Shown: piece after piece, positions 43,287 through 54,075 of the stretch
How the letters are laid out: each line of letters begins with the position of its first letter
Position numbering within the stretch: position 1 is the stretch's first letter
Assembly: GCA_029860045.1 (NCBI GenBank)
Contig: JAOUBY010000005.1
Coordinates: forward strand, 1-60,741
Source: Gammaproteobacteria bacterium
GTDB lineage: Bacteria; Pseudomonadota; Gammaproteobacteria; UBA9214
Length of the DNA stretch: 60,741 bases
Direction of reading: 5' to 3'
The notes under the pieces: model-generated
What the model was told of the DNA's origin: nothing
Databases searched by the model: none
Seen by the model: only the letters and a program-made list of their open reading frames with translations
Position numbers and translations under genes: made by a program

Positions 43287-44489
43287 TTATTTTTCCACCA
43301 CACGTACACCGTCCGCAATCCGGTCGTCCGGATGCAGAATCACCCGCTCACCCGGCCCGATACCATCAAGAATCTGTGTAGCAAGCCCGTTGCTGCGCCC
43401 TTCACCAACAGTGACAAGACGTGCCTTGCCGGCATCAATGGTGAATACCGACCAGCTATCATCGTGGCGAAACAGGGCGCTTGCCGGCACCTGCAACACA
43501 TCATCATCCTGCCAAAGAACAAACTGCGCCTCGACACGGTAACCATCACCCAGCTGCTGCCAGTCCGAATACGGTGAAACCAGGTCGGCAATTACCCAGA
43601 CACGCTGCTCCTCGACACCCAGCGCAGATATATGCGTGAAACCGGTCGGCTCAATGGTACGCACCACGGCCTCCAGCACCCGGGGACCACCCCATCGTAA
43701 CAGTTGCACCCTGGTACCGGGCTGAATTCGCACGGCATCTGCAGACAGTACGTCGACGGCGACCTCCAGCGCGGAAGGATCACCGATTTCGAGCAACGGC
43801 TCACCGGTTGCCACCACGCCCTCACTCTTGTGGTGAATCTGCAGCACCTGGCTTGCGACCGGCGCCTTTAACGCCACTGTCTCAAGCCCCTCATCGCCGT
43901 CACTGCCTATTGAATACTGGAGTGCTGTCTGCGCTGCCTCTAACTCGTAGCGCGCCACCTCGACGCTAAACTCCGCGGAGCGCAATTGCGCTGCAGCTTC
44001 CCGGGAACGCGTGGCTGCCTGTTCCAGCGCATCGCGCGAAACCAGCGACTGTTCCTGCAATTGCTGCTTGCGCTTGAAGTCATTACTTGCGAACCCGGCC
44101 TCGGCACGCGCCGCGCTCACCTTTTGTTCCGCACTCTTTATCGCGGCATTGGCTGCTGCGACCTGCGCCTCGGCACGTGCGCGGCTGCGCGGATCGAGCA
44201 CCTCTGGACGCAGCGGTTCCATAAATGCCAGCGCCTGTCCCCGTGTTACCGAATCCCCGACTTCCAGCACTATACGCTGCAGGTAGCCGGCAACCGGCGC
44301 CGATATAACAAAGCGGTCCTTGACACGAGTCTGTCCCTCCTCATCGACCGTCACACTGAGTGGCGCACGAACCACCGTCGCGCTCTCAACCAGCAGTGGT
44401 GCCGGCCAGAAGCCCCACGCCAGTGCGGCAGCAATAGCCACGGCCAGCAATATAAACCCGGTTTTTCTTTTCATTGACATCATGTGCAA
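43287..44489 (-). CDS. HlyD-family periplasmic adaptor subunit
   Basis: Single N-terminal TM; VVRAPLSVTVDEEGQTRVKDRFVISAPVAGYLQRIVLEVGDSVTRGQALAFM; coiled-coil; LKAPVASQVLQIHHKSEGVVATGEPLLEIGD. Confidence 0.9.
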   Translation of the reverse strand: MHMMSMKRKTGFILLAVAIAAALAWGFWPAPLLVESATVVRAPLSVTVDEEGQTRVKDRFVISAPVAGYLQRIVLEVGDSVTRGQALAFMEPLRPEVLDPRSRARAEAQVAAANAAIKSAEQKVSAARAEAGFASNDFKRKQQLQEQSLVSRDALEQAATRSREAAAQLRSAEFSVEVARYELEAAQTALQYSIGSDGDEGLETVALKAPVASQVLQIHHKSEGVVATGEPLLEIGDPSALEVAVDVLSADAVRIQPGTRVQLLRWGGPRVLEAVVRTIEPTGFTHISALGVEEQRVWVIADLVSPYSDWQQLGDGYRVEAQFVLWQDDDVLQVPASALFRHDDSWSVFTIDAGKARLVTVGEGRSNGLATQILDGIGPGERVILHPDDRIADGVRVVEK

Positions 44490-44514
44490 TTCCGATTGCC
44501 GTCTGTTCCGGCCA

Positions 44515-46878
44515 TTACTCCCGCGTCTTCAGGACACCGATCAGGTCCAGCCGGTTCAGTTTACGCCAAAGCAGCGCTCCGGAGACAATGGCTGAGGCCA
44601 GCACCACGCTGGCAGCGAACGCGACCGTGTCGGCCTCCAGCACCAGCGGCACACGATACAGGTCGGAGCGGAATGCGTTTGACAGGTAGCGGCACAACTC
44701 GCGACCAAACAGGTAACCCAGCGGCAGCGCCAGCAGGGTGGCTACTGCCAGTTCGCCCAGCAGGATGTAGGCAACCTCGCCACGGGTAAACCCGAGTACA
44801 CGCAGGCTGGCCAGCTCACGATCGCGCTCTGACAGTGCGATGCGGGCACTGTTATAGACCACACCAAAGGCAATGGCAGCCCCCAGCAGGGCCGTCACAA
44901 AGGAAAAAAACAGGATGGTCTCTTCCATGGTCTTGTGGAAGCTGCGGATCGCCGTCTCACGCACAACCGTGCCGGCAACCCGCGGCATGCCGTCCAGCTC
45001 GCGATAGATACGCTCACTGTGTCGCTCATCGATATCGAGGTAGGCCGCGTTGATTGCATCCCCCTCTTTCAGCAGGCGGTTGACGCTCGCACGCCGCATG
45101 TAGGCCGAGACACCCAGGTATTCGCTGGTCAGCCCGACCACCGGAACTTCCAGTACCGGCCGGTTACCTTCCAGCACTTCCACGGTCAGCTGTTCACCTG
45201 GTTCAATATCCAGCAGCTCGGCAAGAAAATCGGTCAGCACCACCCCCTGTTCCGGCAGCTCCACACGATCGAGGTCGGCATCAAGGATACGACGCAATGT
45301 GCCATCCGGCTCCATGCCCTGAATCGAACCACGGTAGCTGCGGTGTTCGAAACGAAGACGGGCCGGAACCGCGCGCATACCCTCTGCATGCAGTACGCCT
45401 TCCAGACCGGCAAGCGAGTACAGGGCATGTTGCGAGGTCGGTTCGGAAAAACTCACCGTCAGGTCCTGGCTCTGGCTCATGGCGTACTGCACGTCGATCA
45501 TGTAGCTCACTGCATCCTTCTGGAAGTTGGCCACCATGATAATGCCGCAAGCTGCTGCAATACCGCCGACCGACAGCAGGGACTTCAACGGACGTCGCTC
45601 CATGTGGCGTGCGATCATGCGCGTGGGCTGGGAAAACAGGCGTTGCAGGCCAAGCCGCTCGATGAGGGTTTCGTGGTAAACGGTCGGCATTTCCGGACGC
45701 ATGGCTTCCGCCGGTGGTAACTGCACCGCACGACGCACCGCCAGTACCGTACCGGTCATGCCCGCAACGAGACTGACAAGGGTCGCCAGCAAGACTACGT
45801 CGGTATGCAGATGGTAGACGGTAAACGGAAACTTGTAAAATTCCATGTACAGCGTACTCAGCCCCTTGCCCATCCAGGCACCTGCGGCAACCCCACCAGC
45901 GAGTCCGAGCATCACAATCACCAGGACCAGCGCGGCGTAGTGCCGTCCGACAGACAGGTTGCTGTAACCGAATGCCTTGAGTATCGCGATCTGATTGCGC
46001 TGGGTATTGACCAGCCGGGTAATGACCACGTTCAGCAGGAATGCAGCAACACCGAGAAAAATGACCGGAAACACAGCCGCCATGGTCTCAAGGCCCTTGA
46101 GTTCCTCGGAAAGAAAGCGGTGAGAAATCTGGTCCTTGCGCGCATAGGCACCCTGCCCGCCATTACGTGCGATGATCTGGTCAATGTGCTGGATCACATT
46201 TTCGGCATTCGCACCTTCTGCCAGCGTGAAGCTGACATCGTTGAAAGCGCCCTCCATGTTGTAGGCCGCAGCCAGCGCCGCACGACCCATCCATACAATG
46301 CCGTAACGCTTGAAATCCGGGAATACCGCCCCCGGTGCAATTGCATACATGTATTCAGGAGACATGGCCACGCCGACAATGGTCAGTTGCTTGCGCCGAC
46401 CATTGATTGTCGCCGTCAGGTAATCGCCCGGCTGCAAACCGTGTTCACCGGCAAAGCTGTCATTGATCAGGACTTCATCATCACGGCCCGCCTCGACCAG
46501 GCGGCCGCGGCGCAGGTGCAGTGAATTCAGTTCCGGTGGCCGATTTTCAGGTATCGACACCAGTGTCCCGATGACCGGGTCGGCGAACCCGGGCACCTTG
46601 ATGCGCGCCGCGGCTACCACGCGCGTCTGCACACGCTCTACACCGGGAACTGCCAGCAGGCGGCCGACGAGCGTGTCGGGGGCCCGTTTTAACAAGGCAA
46701 ATACGTCTGCAAAGCGCTGCTCACGGTAATAGTCGTCGCGAGCTATCAGCAGCGTATCGTAAGTTGACAGCGACATTACAAACGTAGCAACACCACCGAC
46801 CTGCACCAGGGCAATCGCCAGCACCATGCCGCGCATCTCCAGCAGGTCACGCCACAGTTTCCAGTTCAGGGCGCGCAT
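44515..46878 (-). CDS. FtsX/MacB-type ABC transporter permease
   Basis: 787 aa, two FtsX-like cores; LLNVVITRLVNTQRNQIAILKAFGYSN; RIALSERDRELASLRVLGFTRGEVAYILL. Confidence 0.9.
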   Translation of the reverse strand: MRALNWKLWRDLLEMRGMVLAIALVQVGGVATFVMSLSTYDTLLIARDDYYREQRFADVFALLKRAPDTLVGRLLAVPGVERVQTRVVAAARIKVPGFADPVIGTLVSIPENRPPELNSLHLRRGRLVEAGRDDEVLINDSFAGEHGLQPGDYLTATINGRRKQLTIVGVAMSPEYMYAIAPGAVFPDFKRYGIVWMGRAALAAAYNMEGAFNDVSFTLAEGANAENVIQHIDQIIARNGGQGAYARKDQISHRFLSEELKGLETMAAVFPVIFLGVAAFLLNVVITRLVNTQRNQIAILKAFGYSNLSVGRHYAALVLVIVMLGLAGGVAAGAWMGKGLSTLYMEFYKFPFTVYHLHTDVVLLATLVSLVAGMTGTVLAVRRAVQLPPAEAMRPEMPTVYHETLIERLGLQRLFSQPTRMIARHMERRPLKSLLSVGGIAAACGIIMVANFQKDAVSYMIDVQYAMSQSQDLTVSFSEPTSQHALYSLAGLEGVLHAEGMRAVPARLRFEHRSYRGSIQGMEPDGTLRRILDADLDRVELPEQGVVLTDFLAELLDIEPGEQLTVEVLEGNRPVLEVPVVGLTSEYLGVSAYMRRASVNRLLKEGDAINAAYLDIDERHSERIYRELDGMPRVAGTVVRETAIRSFHKTMEETILFFSFVTALLGAAIAFGVVYNSARIALSERDRELASLRVLGFTRGEVAYILLGELAVATLLALPLGYLFGRELCRYLSNAFRSDLYRVPLVLEADTVAFAASVVLASAIVSGALLWRKLNRLDLIGVLKTRE

Positions 46879-46880
46879 GC

Positions 46881-47636
46881 CTACCAGCTCAGCTCGCTGG
46901 CCTGCTTGCGCGTCACGTTACGCTGCTCGGAGCCGATCCGGCCATCCATGATATGCACCACACGGTCGGCCATGTCGGCAATACCGGCATTGTGCGTAAT
47001 CAGCGCCGTGGTAGTGCCGAGTTCACGATTGGCACGTTCCAGCGCCTCCAGCACCAGCACACCGGTCTCCGAGTCGAGTGCGCCGGTCGGCTCATCACAC
47101 AGCAACACGGCCGGGTTCTTGGCAACGGCACGGGCAATTGCTACACGCTGCTGCTCACCACCGGACAGCTGCGCCGGGAAGTGATCCATTCGATCCTGCA
47201 GGTTCACCAGCGCCAGTGCATCCTCCGGCGTCATCGGGTCACGTGCAATCTCGGTCACGGCCGCGACATTCTCACGCGCCGTCAGGCTGGGCATCAGGTT
47301 ATAGAACTGGAATACAAAACCGACATGGTAACGACGATACTCGGTCAGGCGGCGCTCATCGGCATGGGTCAGGTCCTGATCACGGTAGTGGACTGAGCCG
47401 TCACTGGCAGTATCCAGGCCACCGAGGATATTCAGCAGGGTGGACTTGCCACTGCCGGACGGACCCAGCAAGACCATCAGCTCACCGGCAAGCAGATCAA
47501 GGTCGACACCGCGCAGTGCATGCACGTCGACCTCGCCCATGTGATAGACCTTGGTCAGGCCACGCACCCGAAACACGGTCTGCGCATCGGACTCCGCAGC
47601 TACTGGAGTACTGTTCATTGCACACATATTCGCCAC
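46881..47636 (-). CDS. ABC transporter ATP-binding protein (LolD/MacB-like)
   Basis: [53 protein letters not shown]. Confidence 0.95.
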   Translation of the reverse strand: MANMCAMNSTPVAAESDAQTVFRVRGLTKVYHMGEVDVHALRGVDLDLLAGELMVLLGPSGSGKSTLLNILGGLDTASDGSVHYRDQDLTHADERRLTEYRRYHVGFVFQFYNLMPSLTARENVAAVTEIARDPMTPEDALALVNLQDRMDHFPAQLSGGEQQRVAIARAVAKNPAVLLCDEPTGALDSETGVLVLEALERANRELGTTTALITHNAGIADMADRVVHIMDGRIGSEQRNVTRKQASELSW

Positions 47637-47680
47637 TGTTGACTACCCGACCAGCATAGTCAACTGCAGCGGGAACGTGT

Positions 47681-47694
47681 TTGAGGCAGATCAA
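47681..47694. promoter_or_regulatory. Near-consensus FNR-like site TTGAGGCAGATCAA
   Basis: TTGAG-N4-ATCAA upstream of likely rhomboid start at 47744. Confidence 0.35.
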
Positions 47695-47743
47695 TACCGG
47701 GGCATACTGGAAAAAGGGATACCCAGCCGCTACCGTGGCGGTC

Positions 47744-48391
47744 ATGTCACACTGGAAACAACCACCGGGCAAACACCCCTCTTTTCGCCGCAGCGCACTG
47801 GCCGCACTGGCATTTATCGCCTTGCTCTGGCTATTCGAGCTACTTGACCGCACGCTCGGTCTGCAGCTTTACCGCTTCGGCGTGTACCCGCATGCGCTCG
47901 AAGGTCTTGTCGGAATCCTGTTCGCGCCACTGATTCATGGCTCGTGGGGTCACCTGCTGTCCAACAGCTTTGCACTGCTGATCCTGCTGACTGCGCTGTT
48001 GTACGGCTACCCGCGCTCGGCACGGCCGGCACTGACGTTCATCTACGCGGGCTCGGGACTGGGCGTATGGCTGTTTGCCCGCGAGAGCTATCACTTCGGA
48101 GCCAGCGGGCTGACACATGGCATCATGTTTTATGTCTTCACCAGTGGCATCCTGCGCCGTGACCGGCCCTCGATTGCACTGTCTCTGATCGTGTTTTTCA
48201 TCTACGGCAGCATGATCTGGAGCATCTTCCCGCAGGAGCCGGGCATCTCCTACGAAAGTCATTTCTTCGGTGCGCTATGCGGCGTGCTTGCCGCATTCCT
48301 GTTCGCCCGGCGCGATCCGCCAGCAGCGGAGAAGCACTATGACTGGGAGGATGAAGAAGACCCGGACGAAGCCGGCGAACAACGGCACTAG
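47744..48391 (+). CDS. Rhomboid-family intramembrane serine protease
   Basis: HGSWGHLLSNSFALLIL; FGASGLTHG (GxSG); YESHFFGALCGVLAAF; start MSHWKQPPGKH. Confidence 0.88.
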   Translation: MSHWKQPPGKHPSFRRSALAALAFIALLWLFELLDRTLGLQLYRFGVYPHALEGLVGILFAPLIHGSWGHLLSNSFALLILLTALLYGYPRSARPALTFIYAGSGLGVWLFARESYHFGASGLTHGIMFYVFTSGILRRDRPSIALSLIVFFIYGSMIWSIFPQEPGISYESHFFGALCGVLAAFLFARRDPPAAEKHYDWEDEEDPDEAGEQRH

Positions 48392-49575
48392 CCCGGCTGA
48401 CCGTCGACGCGCGGCCGCAACCACATCGGCAGGTAGACCAACAGCAACAGCGTAAAGGACAGCATCCACAGCACCTGCGAAATTCCGATCCACAGCGTGT
48501 AATGGCCTGCATCCAGCAACGGCAACAGGACACGTACCAGTGTGCCAATCAACATAATACTGATCACCTGCGCCACCACCGGCGGCGCCTTGAGACTGCG
48601 GCCGGTATGGCCCAGCGTGACGCGTGCCATCATGCCCAGCGTGAACAGGCCAATGCCACCATAGGTGAAGGCATGCAGGGCAATAAACGGGGAAATACCG
48701 GTTACGAACACGGCGGCCTTGAGCGCAAAACCCACCACCAGCCAGCCGTAACCGAGGTACAACACAGCCAGCAGCGGCACCTTGAAGATACCACTGACAT
48801 ACCAGCCCGTCAGGCGCAGCACATGCAGGAAAAACAGCGCCCCCGCCAGTACCGCGACCAGCAGGCTGTCCGGTTGCAGCACATCCGCGAGCCAGAACAC
48901 CACGAACAGCAGCAGGCTGGTGATATCAAGCCAGGCACGATTGGTGAGTGTGACCGGATGCCCCATGCCGTTTTCGATAAAAAATGGCAGCACGCGGCGC
49001 GCCATGACAAAGATCAGCGCCATCACCAGGTAGACGCCCGAGTAGAGACCGATCTGCACCCCATCGGGGTAGTACCCCAGCAGTCCGGCATAGAACAGCA
49101 GGTTGCTGCACAGTAACAGCACGATCTTGGACAGTATCCCCAGCTGCTTCCACTGGCGCACCTTGAATATCGGGCAGGCCAGCGCCAGCACCAGACCCAC
49201 ACCAAAGGCACAGTCGGCCATAGCGGCCCAGTACAACGGCACATGACTACCGGCCAGCAACAACACGCGTCCCGCCAACCACGCCACCACCAGCAGCAAC
49301 AGGGGCAAACCACGCAGGGTCTGCACACCGGTCCAGTTTTTCACGGCGGTTAGCAGGAAACCGGCGATAACAGCCATGGCATAGCCAAACACCATTTCAT
49401 GGGCATGCCAGACAAGGGGGGACAGTTGCTGCTGCGGCCACGGCCAATCCAGCACGTACACGCCCAGCCAGATCAGCACCGCGACCACGGAAAACACGGT
49501 GGCAACAGTAAAAAACGGGCGGAAACCGAGATTCAGCAGGGCCGTGTTACGGGAAGCAGACGACACGTCAGGCAC
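48388..49575 (-). CDS. nnrS: NnrS family heme-copper membrane protein
   Basis: LGFRPFFTVATVFSVVAVLIWLGV; LVWHAHEMVFGYAMAVIAGFLLTAVKNWTG; ALHAFTYGGIGLFTLGMMARVTLGHTGR. Confidence 0.93.
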   Translation of the reverse strand: MPDVSSASRNTALLNLGFRPFFTVATVFSVVAVLIWLGVYVLDWPWPQQQLSPLVWHAHEMVFGYAMAVIAGFLLTAVKNWTGVQTLRGLPLLLLVVAWLAGRVLLLAGSHVPLYWAAMADCAFGVGLVLALACPIFKVRQWKQLGILSKIVLLLCSNLLFYAGLLGYYPDGVQIGLYSGVYLVMALIFVMARRVLPFFIENGMGHPVTLTNRAWLDITSLLLFVVFWLADVLQPDSLLVAVLAGALFFLHVLRLTGWYVSGIFKVPLLAVLYLGYGWLVVGFALKAAVFVTGISPFIALHAFTYGGIGLFTLGMMARVTLGHTGRSLKAPPVVAQVISIMLIGTLVRVLLPLLDAGHYTLWIGISQVLWMLSFTLLLLVYLPMWLRPRVDGQPG

Positions 49576-49712
49576 TGGGCGCCTGTGGCCCCGGTTTGCA
49601 GGCAACCTGCACCGACAGGGCATATCCGAAATCGGGGGAACTGTAACGCATGGCGCTCATCACCAGCCTGGAGACCGCCGCATGCAGGGCGATACCGCCA
49701 GTACAAACACTA

Positions 49713-50255
49713 TCAGGCGCTTTTATGACCCGCATGCGGCCTGCGCGTCACCACCACCTGGCGCAGGATCATGCCAAAAATCATCAACACCCCGGTGGCA
49801 ATCAGCAAACCAAGCGCAAACCCGCCCATGCCGGCATGCGCCGGTGTCAGCAGCAGGTGCGACATGCCCTGATAGATCGCAAGACTGCCAAAGGCAGCAT
49901 GGCCGAGCCAGGCGTTGTACCCGATTGCCACGGCAATCACCACCACGGCCAGCAGGAACAGGATCGCGCCGACAACAGGCAGTTGCGGAATAGCGAAGCT
50001 CAACATGCCCAGCAGACTGCCGGCAGCAAACAACGCCAGGAAGAACAGTACATCGCGCACACCATGATCGCCGCCGCGTGCCGCCCAGTAACCGGCAGCA
50101 ATCGCCACCAGCAGGTGATCCAGACCAGAGGCCGGATGCATGAAGCCATCAATCAGTCCGGTGCTGGTATGCAGCCCGCCATGTGCAAGTGCATAGGGCG
50201 CGACCAACAGGATAAACAGTGCCAGTACAGTAGTGTGAATGATTCTCAGTTGCAT
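49713..50255 (-). CDS. hupE: HupE/UreJ family protein
   Basis: GFMHPASGLDHLLVAIAAGYWAA; repeated TM helices; C-terminal HAGMGGFALGLLIATGVLMIFGM. Confidence 0.88.
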   Translation of the reverse strand: MQLRIIHTTVLALFILLVAPYALAHGGLHTSTGLIDGFMHPASGLDHLLVAIAAGYWAARGGDHGVRDVLFFLALFAAGSLLGMLSFAIPQLPVVGAILFLLAVVVIAVAIGYNAWLGHAAFGSLAIYQGMSHLLLTPAHAGMGGFALGLLIATGVLMIFGMILRQVVVTRRPHAGHKSA

Positions 50256-50332
50256 CAGGTACTCCGGTTGCTGTGCTTGTTATCGGGCCAGGCCGTCTTC
50301 GCGCTCAAACACCTATATATCGGGCAACCCGG

Positions 50333-52054
50333 TTAGCGCACCTTGACCTGGATCAATTCCTCGCCATTCGGGTCCGTCACATGTACCGCACAGGCGATAC
50401 AGGGATCAAAACTGTGAATGGTGCGCAGGATCTCGATCGGCTGCTGCGGATCATGCAGGGTATGGTTGTCCTGCAGGGCCGCCTCGTAGGCCCCGGGCTG
50501 ACCGCTCTGGTCGCGCGGCCCCGCATTCCAGGTACTTGGTACGACCGCCTGGTAATTCTTGATCTTTTGATCCTCGATCACGATCCAGTGTGCCAGGCCA
50601 CCGCGCGGCGCCTCCATGAAGCCGACGCCTTTCGCCTGGGCCGGCCACGTCTCCGGCTCCCACAGTTTCTCGTTGAAGGTCTTCGTGTCACCGGCCTTGA
50701 TATTGGCCACCAGGTTGTTGAACCAGGTCTGCATCATGTCACCAATAACCTTGGTCTCCAGTCCGCGCGCAGCAGTGCGGCCGAGTGTCGAGAACAGCGC
50801 CTCAACCGGCACGTCTAGCTTGTTCAGGGTCATGTGAACCAGTTCCTTTGTCTGGTCGTGACCGTTGGCGTACAGCATGAGGACCCGCGCCAGCGGACCG
50901 ACCTCCATGGCGTGCCCCTTCCAGCGTGGCGACTTCAGCCAGGAATAGGACTGATCCACATCGAGTTGGTCGTATGGCGGCGTCGGTCCGGAGTAATTCA
51001 GGTTGGTTTCACCGTCATAGGGGTGCAGTGAGCCGTCCTTGCCATTGCTGTAGTCATAGTACGAGTGCGCAACCTGTTCCTGGATCTCTTCGGCGGCATT
51101 CATATCCACCTCGTGAATGGTGGAAAGATCGCGATTGAGGATAGCACCGCCGGGAATCAGGAAACTGGCCGGGTCGTCCATACCCTTCTCGGGGAAATCG
51201 CCATAGGTGAGGAAATTGCCCAGACCCTCGCCGCGTGCGCCCCAGTCCTTGTAAAAACCGGCGATCGCGAGCAGATCCGGTATGTAGACCTGCTCGACAA
51301 AGGTATTCATCTTGTTGATGATCTCCTGCACCTGCGCCAGCCGCTTCGCGTTAATGGCAGAATCGGAATTGAGATCAATCGGACAGGCTACACCACCAAC
51401 CAGGAAATTCGGATGTGGATTCTTGCCGCCAAAGATGGCATGCAACTTGGCCACATCACGCTGCCATGTCAGCGCCTCCAGGTAATGCGACACCGCCATC
51501 AGGTTGGCCTCCGGCGGCAACTTGTAGGCCGGATGCCCCCAGTATCCCTGCGCGAAAATACCCAGCTGACCGGCCTCGACGAAGTCCTTGAGCTTCTTCT
51601 TCATGTCGGCGAAATAGCCGGGTGAGGACTTCGGATAACTGCTGAGGGACTGTGCCAGCGTGGAAGTCGCAGCCGGGTCGGCATTCAGTGCGGACACCAC
51701 GTCCACCCAGTCCAGCGCATGCAGGTGATAGAAGTGCATCACATGATCGTGCACATACTGTGCGCCGTTCATGAGATTGCGAATCAATTGTGCATTCGGT
51801 GGAATGGTGTAGTTCAGCGCATTTTCCACCGATCGAATCGAGGCCAGCCCGTGCACCAGCGTACACACGCCGCAGATGCGTTGCGCAAAAGCCCAGGCGT
51901 CACGTGGATCGCGCCCCTGCAGAATGATCTCGATGCCGCGCACCATGGTGCCGGCCGAGTAGGCCTGGGCAATGCGATTGCCTTCCATCTGCGCCTCGAT
52001 GCGCAGGTGGCCCTCGATGCGGGTAATCGGATCAACGACGACACGTTCACTCAT
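50333..52054 (-). CDS. hynL: [NiFe] hydrogenase large subunit (Isp-type, HynL/HydL-like)
   Basis: DPITRIEGHLRIEAQ; RICGVCTLVHGLASIRSVENAL; C-terminal DPCIACAVHVTDPNGEELIQVKVR. Confidence 0.95.
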   Translation of the reverse strand: MSERVVVDPITRIEGHLRIEAQMEGNRIAQAYSAGTMVRGIEIILQGRDPRDAWAFAQRICGVCTLVHGLASIRSVENALNYTIPPNAQLIRNLMNGAQYVHDHVMHFYHLHALDWVDVVSALNADPAATSTLAQSLSSYPKSSPGYFADMKKKLKDFVEAGQLGIFAQGYWGHPAYKLPPEANLMAVSHYLEALTWQRDVAKLHAIFGGKNPHPNFLVGGVACPIDLNSDSAINAKRLAQVQEIINKMNTFVEQVYIPDLLAIAGFYKDWGARGEGLGNFLTYGDFPEKGMDDPASFLIPGGAILNRDLSTIHEVDMNAAEEIQEQVAHSYYDYSNGKDGSLHPYDGETNLNYSGPTPPYDQLDVDQSYSWLKSPRWKGHAMEVGPLARVLMLYANGHDQTKELVHMTLNKLDVPVEALFSTLGRTAARGLETKVIGDMMQTWFNNLVANIKAGDTKTFNEKLWEPETWPAQAKGVGFMEAPRGGLAHWIVIEDQKIKNYQAVVPSTWNAGPRDQSGQPGAYEAALQDNHTLHDPQQPIEILRTIHSFDPCIACAVHVTDPNGEELIQVKVR

Positions 52055-52150
52055 AACAACTCCTCGATTAATGCAGGGGCCACAGCTGCCCCTGTAAATA
52101 TTTGCGCCTGCAGAGCCTTTTCTCGCAAAGGCGAGAGCGTTCCTCTTTGC

Positions 52151-53410
52151 TCAATCTTCCGCCAGGTGCTCCGCCAGTGTTTCCGTCAGGCTCAGTACCG
52201 TGATATCCATGCCATTTTCTTCCAGCCCTTCCTCCAGGTGAATACGGCAGTTGGAGCAGGCCGACACCAGCGCATCCGGCTTCACCGCATCCAGCTGCGC
52301 CTGCTTGCGCCTGAATACCTTAAGGCGCAGATCATCGGCACGCTCGTTACTGCTGACACCACCGCCGGCGCCGCAACACCAGTTCATGGTGCCTGAGTCC
52401 GGCATCTCGACGAAATCATCTGCAATCATGTCTATCAGGTTGCGCGGCTGCTCCACCACACCACCACGGCGCGAGATCTGGCAGGGATCGTGATAGGTCA
52501 GGCGCTGTGATTCCTTACCGGTTGTCTTCAGACGTCCCTGCTTGCGCAGGTCATCGAGCAACTCCAGGATATGCACCACCTTGAAGTTATACGGCTTGCC
52601 CACCAGGTTAGGACCTTCCCAGCGTATCGCCATGTAGGCATGGCCACATTCAGGGCTGATGACATTTTTCACCTTGAGCTTGTCTGCTGCATCTACAATG
52701 CGCTGCACCAGCTCCGCGGCAATCTCGGACACACCGATCTGGATACCGCTATTGGTGGCCTCGAAGGCCTCGGAGGAAATCGTCCAGCTCACCCCTGCCT
52801 TGTTGAATATTTTCGCAACAGCACCAATGAACTCCGGGAAATTCATGATCTCCATGGACGACAGTAGCAACATGTAGTCCGCGCCTTCCACATCCACCGG
52901 GATCTCCAGGCCGATGTCCTTTTCCGCATGGCGGATCTGGGCCTGCAGCGCCGGCAGTTTCACACCCATCGGACTGCCGATGGTCACCGCACGCTTGGTG
53001 GCACCGATCAGACCTTCCGGTGCATGTCCCGAGGCGGCCATGCCCTCACGCATCTTGCGAATCATGTAGGTAATGTCATTGCCGACCGGACATACCATGG
53101 AACAGCGCCCGCACATGGTGCAGCTGTCGTAGACCAGGGTTTCCCACTTCTCCAGCTCTTCATCGGTCACCGGCTTGCTGAGGCCGAATGCCTTCGCATA
53201 ACGCCCCCAGAAGGTATATTCCTGCTGCCAGACGCGGCGCAGGGGCTCCAGCTTGTGAATCGGCGTGCGTGTCGGGCATCCGGTCTCGGTATAGAACAGG
53301 CAGGCGTCCGCACACAATCCACAACGCACGCAACTGCTGAAGAATGCGGCCACCGGTGCGTCGATCTGTTCCTTGAACGCATCAATACCTCGTTGCAGAC
53401 TTGCGCTCAT
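52151..53410 (-). CDS. isp2: Isp2-like heterodisulfide reductase-type Fe-S protein
   Basis: CVRCGLCADACLFY; CTMCGRCSMVCPVG; CCG-type cysteine-rich motifs (YHDPCQISRRGGVVEQPR...NWCCGAGGG). Confidence 0.9.
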   Translation of the reverse strand: MSASLQRGIDAFKEQIDAPVAAFFSSCVRCGLCADACLFYTETGCPTRTPIHKLEPLRRVWQQEYTFWGRYAKAFGLSKPVTDEELEKWETLVYDSCTMCGRCSMVCPVGNDITYMIRKMREGMAASGHAPEGLIGATKRAVTIGSPMGVKLPALQAQIRHAEKDIGLEIPVDVEGADYMLLLSSMEIMNFPEFIGAVAKIFNKAGVSWTISSEAFEATNSGIQIGVSEIAAELVQRIVDAADKLKVKNVISPECGHAYMAIRWEGPNLVGKPYNFKVVHILELLDDLRKQGRLKTTGKESQRLTYHDPCQISRRGGVVEQPRNLIDMIADDFVEMPDSGTMNWCCGAGGGVSSNERADDLRLKVFRRKQAQLDAVKPDALVSACSNCRIHLEEGLEENGMDITVLSLTETLAEHLAED

Positions 53411-54075
53411 GAGTTGACCCCCCTGTAACCGGAAATTGCCCCGTTGTAATAACGTGCCAGAAACAGCGTGAATGCATGCATCAGCTTGGTGAACGGAAAC
53501 ACCACCATCAGTAACTCCACACTGGCAATGTGAACGGCAATCAGCAGCGGCGGCGTCAGCCCGATGCGATGAAATGCGAAATAACCGGTCACCAGCGGCA
53601 GGATCGTCACCAGCCAGACCAGGTAATCCTGGAAGCGCGACAGGTAACGCATCACCTTGTGGTTGATACGATGCAGCAGCACGGCGACCAGCGCGATCAT
53701 GGTGACCACGGTCACCGCATCAATGAACTGCGTCGGCAGGGCTGGCCAACTGACCCCGAAGGCATCGTCAAACAGCAGGATATGGGGTGCGAAGAAGAAC
53801 AGCGCAATGAAGAACCCGATATGAAAGATATACCCGGCCACAACATTGAAAGTCGAACGCTGCAGCGTATCGCGATTTGGAAACGACCTTGTAATGATGG
53901 TTCGCAGCCCCCCGGCCAGCGCAGAGCCGCGCGGCTCTGCAAGATTCGGCTTGCGGCCCAGCGCCAGTATTTCAAATATCCTCAGCACCCCGCCAAGCAG
54001 AAAAACCACCGTGGCAATCTGCAGCGCCGGCCCGCGTACCCAGATCAACAGTTCAGTCTCAGACATGTCAGCCAT
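53407..54075 (-). CDS. isp1: Isp1-like NarI-type cytochrome b membrane subunit
   Basis: Five TM segments; FNVVAGYIFHIGFFIALFFFAPH; IALVAVLLHRINHKVMRYL; AVHIASVELLMVVFPFTKLMHAF. Confidence 0.88.
   Translation of the reverse strand: MADMSETELLIWVRGPALQIATVVFLLGGVLRIFEILALGRKPNLAEPRGSALAGGLRTIITRSFPNRDTLQRSTFNVVAGYIFHIGFFIALFFFAPHILLFDDAFGVSWPALPTQFIDAVTVVTMIALVAVLLHRINHKVMRYLSRFQDYLVWLVTILPLVTGYFAFHRIGLTPPLLIAVHIASVELLMVVFPFTKLMHAFTLFLARYYNGAISGYRGVNS

Noticed and set aside
50343-50356. TTGACCTGGATCAA FNR-like palindrome
   Set aside because: Inside the 3' coding end of the hydrogenase large subunit (encodes LIQVK); probably coincidental, so not counted as a regulatory site.
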